A stretch of 7,585 nt of DNA from Lysobacterales bacterium (lineage in GTDB: Bacteria; Pseudomonadota; Gammaproteobacteria; Xanthomonadales; Rhodanobacteraceae): positions 1 through 7,585 of the forward strand of contig JAAFHE010000159.1 in assembly GCA_013298265.1 (NCBI GenBank). Direction: 5' to 3'. The notes below the pieces were generated by a model, which saw only the letters and a list, made by a program, of their open reading frames with translations, searched no databases and was not told where the DNA came from. The translations under genes and the position numbers were made by a program. Shown here piece by piece: positions 7,201 through 7,585 of the stretch. Within the stretch, counting starts at the first letter, position 1, and each line of letters starts with the position of its first letter.

Positions 7201-7585
7201 TGTGCACATCGCGATCATCAACGACGACGCGAGCTGTCTCATCGCGGGCGCGGCAGCCCCGTGTGCCCGCGTGGTCGAACGGCTCGGCGCGGCGCGCTGC
7301 ATGCGGCTGGACTATTCGCTCGTGGTGCATGTGCCCGAGCTGCGCGGCGTCGAGCGCGCGTGGCTGGACGTGCATCGCCGCGCGACATCGGCGCCGCGTC
7401 GGGGGCGCATCTACAGCACCGCGAGCGGCCGGCCCTATGCACCGGACACCGAGGCCTGTGCGCAGGCGATCCTCGCGCAGGCGGTGGACACGATCGACAT
7501 CCCTGCGCTCGTCGAAAATGCCTGGAATGACGGCGTGCGCGTGTTCGTCGAACACGGGCCGGGCGGCACCTTCGGCCGCGCGATC
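4205..7585 (+). CDS. PfaC/Pfa3-like synthase subunit (KS-CLF-AT), 3' partial
   Basis: The condensing subunit that partners the upstream protein. The frame from ATG 4205 stays open for 1127 codons to the window end. Seen: a complete KS (about residues 8-425; Cys179, His314, Lys345, His350), starting with VAIVGRACVLPGA as in PfaC/Pfa3 proteins; a degenerate KS resembling a chain-length factor (about 440-755), with Ala608 for Cys and Tyr712 for His; and an acyltransferase (about 834-1127 and beyond; Ser923 in GYSSGE, His1042). In known relatives such as myxobacterial Pfa3 the AT is followed by FabA-like DH domains, so the true protein is probably much longer. The integrated AT differs from the marine set, where PfaB is separate. 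The start is fixed because no start codon lies between the preceding in-frame stop (4127) and 4205. Product chemistry is not determined by the visible part. Confidence 0.93.
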   Translation, partial: MSEPIFEPVAIVGRACVLPGALSPAALWDAVVNGRDLVTRVPADRWRLAPEHALCAPEAPRPDRAWSDRGGYVQGFESIWNPHGFAVAAAELEGLDPLVHWTLHCAREALRETRAAGRVGAIFGNLGFPTAHMAAFCEQVWTGEGNVDPRNRFMSGGTAAMLARALTLEAGSFCLDAACASSLYAIKLACDALHDGRADVMLAGAVQRADDLFLHVGFCALGALSKSGQSRPFHRDADGLVPAEGAAFLALKRLADARRDGDTIHGLIRGVGLSNDGRGKGFLAPSEEGQRRAIAAAYAVSGIEPKQVSLLECHATGTPVGDATELRSSASVFAQARNLPIGSLKSNLGHLITVAGAAGLIKVLEAMRNGVRPPTLHGGDPTAALQETPFRLLRDAEPWISDGPRVAAISAFGFGGNNAHLIVSEDDDRISGAHVTAVARPVAIVGIGAKIADVPDRAAFARALFDDRAARDGGMDSGARALRDGRMDAFELDMDGLRFPPRDLEQALPQQLALLAAAREALAETAPLPRERSAALIGLEPDPEVARHGARWRLTNGRDDDWAARARATLVPALEAAAVLGSMPNIPANRLNSQFDLGGPSFTLQAGAASGTQALRIAARALACGELDAAIVGAVDFGCEAVHRAASGEGPGDAAVVLVLKRLEDAQRDGDRVYALIDNDALMDDACVDATSVATEAPLSPLKSLLRKRFGYAQAAFGLVETAAAALALHHRRDFDGEPWLCAGPRRAANLVEASAHPRRAEQAVARLHCFAGADKGSVIDALKQDRRGLDGPARCVLVATDASLAAVRARAIAHLETGAPAGRSVFFRAQPIVGEIAFAFAGAGASYRGMGRDLLLHLPQLHEHLRRRSQRLATALDWSFAAGDAATSVFEQLCGSSALSQLHLALSEGLLGLQADAWLGYSSGETNALIAAGVWNDPDALMDDMASSGLLERELAGRFDLLARAWGEPTAGPAAVWECWTVAASLDEVRRALAGLERVHIAIINDDASCLIAGAAAPCARVVERLGAARCMRLDYSLVVHVPELRGVERAWLDVHRRATSAPRRGRIYSTASGRPYAPDTEACAQAILAQAVDTIDIPALVENAWNDGVRVFVEHGPGGTFGRAI
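4226..5479 (+). other. Catalytic beta-ketoacyl synthase (KS) domain
   Basis: Residues about 8-425, of normal KS length. It catalyses decarboxylative condensation of the acyl chain with malonyl-ACP. The triad is complete: Cys179 in LDAACASSLYA, His314 in ECHATGTPVGDATE and His350 in KSNLGHLI, with spacings of 135 and 36 residues that fit the KS family. The C-terminal FGFGGNNAHLIV stretch is the usual end of the fold. The wording of the Cys and His motifs is that of PfaC/HglC-type rather than modular PKS KS domains (from memory of the family). Confidence 0.95.
5522..6480 (+). other. Chain-length-factor-like, non-catalytic KS domain
   Basis: Residues about 440-758, resembling a KS that has lost its chemistry. 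It opens with VAIVGIGAKI and holds the CLF hallmark MPNIPANRLNSQFDLGGPSF just before the active-site position. There Ala608 (codon 6026-6028) replaces Cys. The His of the KSNLGH motif is replaced by Tyr712 in the FGYAQAAFG stretch, and the segment that would hold the first His is shortened, leaving the domain about 100 residues smaller than the catalytic KS. In PfaC-type enzymes such a domain pairs with the KS and is thought to shape the pocket or set chain length; that role is inferred here. Confidence 0.9.
6704..7585 (+). other. Atypical acyltransferase domain, 3' end cut by the window
   Basis: Residues about 834-1127, an AT of the type fused to KS-CLF in Pfa3-like proteins and related to PfaB. 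The nucleophile is Ser923 in GYSSGE and the predicted His is His1042 in VVHVPEL, 119 residues later. The window ends in the AT end motif VFVEHGPGG. Two substitutions stand out. The loop FxGAGASYRGMG (841-852) has Ser847 where FabD-type enzymes have Gln. The residue 25 after the nucleophile is Ser948 instead of the malonyl-binding Arg. The domain probably handles a non-carboxylated acyl group, such as a starter or finished chain, rather than malonate (inference). Bases 6481-6703 encode the linker before it. Confidence 0.88.

Noticed and set aside
1..7585. CRISPR arrays, tRNA or rRNA genes, insertion sequences, attachment sites
   Set aside because: Apart from the four bases at 4201-4204 the whole window is coding on the plus strand; no spaced short repeats, transposase motifs or RNA gene signatures were seen.

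Overview
The window comes from a GC-rich bacterial genome; codon third positions are almost always G or C. It is filled by two same-strand, adjacent parts of a type I iterative multienzyme of the polyunsaturated fatty acid (PUFA) / 'secondary lipid' synthase family. The organism cannot be named from this. The domain layout, with an acyltransferase built into the KS-CLF protein, recalls the Pfa2/Pfa3 arrangement of terrestrial myxobacteria more than the marine PfaA/PfaB/PfaC set, in which PfaB is a separate acyltransferase. Horizontal spread is common in this family, so the layout is weak taxonomic evidence.

Layout: (1) nt 1-4200 is the 3' part of a PfaA/Pfa2-like gene. It reads, in order, malonyl-type AT (N-terminus cut off by the window), a Pro/Ala-rich linker, two tandem ACPs, a structural KR half with a catalytic ketoreductase, and a C-terminal double-hotdog dehydratase. 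The KS expected ahead of the AT lies upstream of the window. (2) A 4-base gap (4201-4204) without a visible Shine-Dalgarno sequence. (3) nt 4205 to the window end is the 5' part (1127 codons, no stop) of a PfaC/Pfa3-like gene: an active KS, a chain-length-factor-like degenerate KS, and a second, atypical acyltransferase. Dehydratase domains and perhaps a product-releasing acyltransferase would be expected beyond the window end.

Predicted joint action: the first AT loads malonyl units on the two ACPs. KS domains (one off-window, one in the second protein paired with the CLF-like domain) condense them. The KR reduces the beta-keto group and the DH removes water. Enoyl reduction would need a separate PfaD-like protein, and ACP activation a phosphopantetheinyl transferase; neither is in the window. 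The most interesting points are the short ACP array (two, against typically five or more in EPA/DHA synthases), the second AT that lacks the carboxylate-binding Arg of malonyl transferases, and a CLF that has lost both Cys and His. These suggest a specialised lipid or polyketide product rather than a proven EPA/DHA pathway. No RNA genes, mobile elements, CRISPR arrays, terminators or sizeable non-coding DNA were seen.
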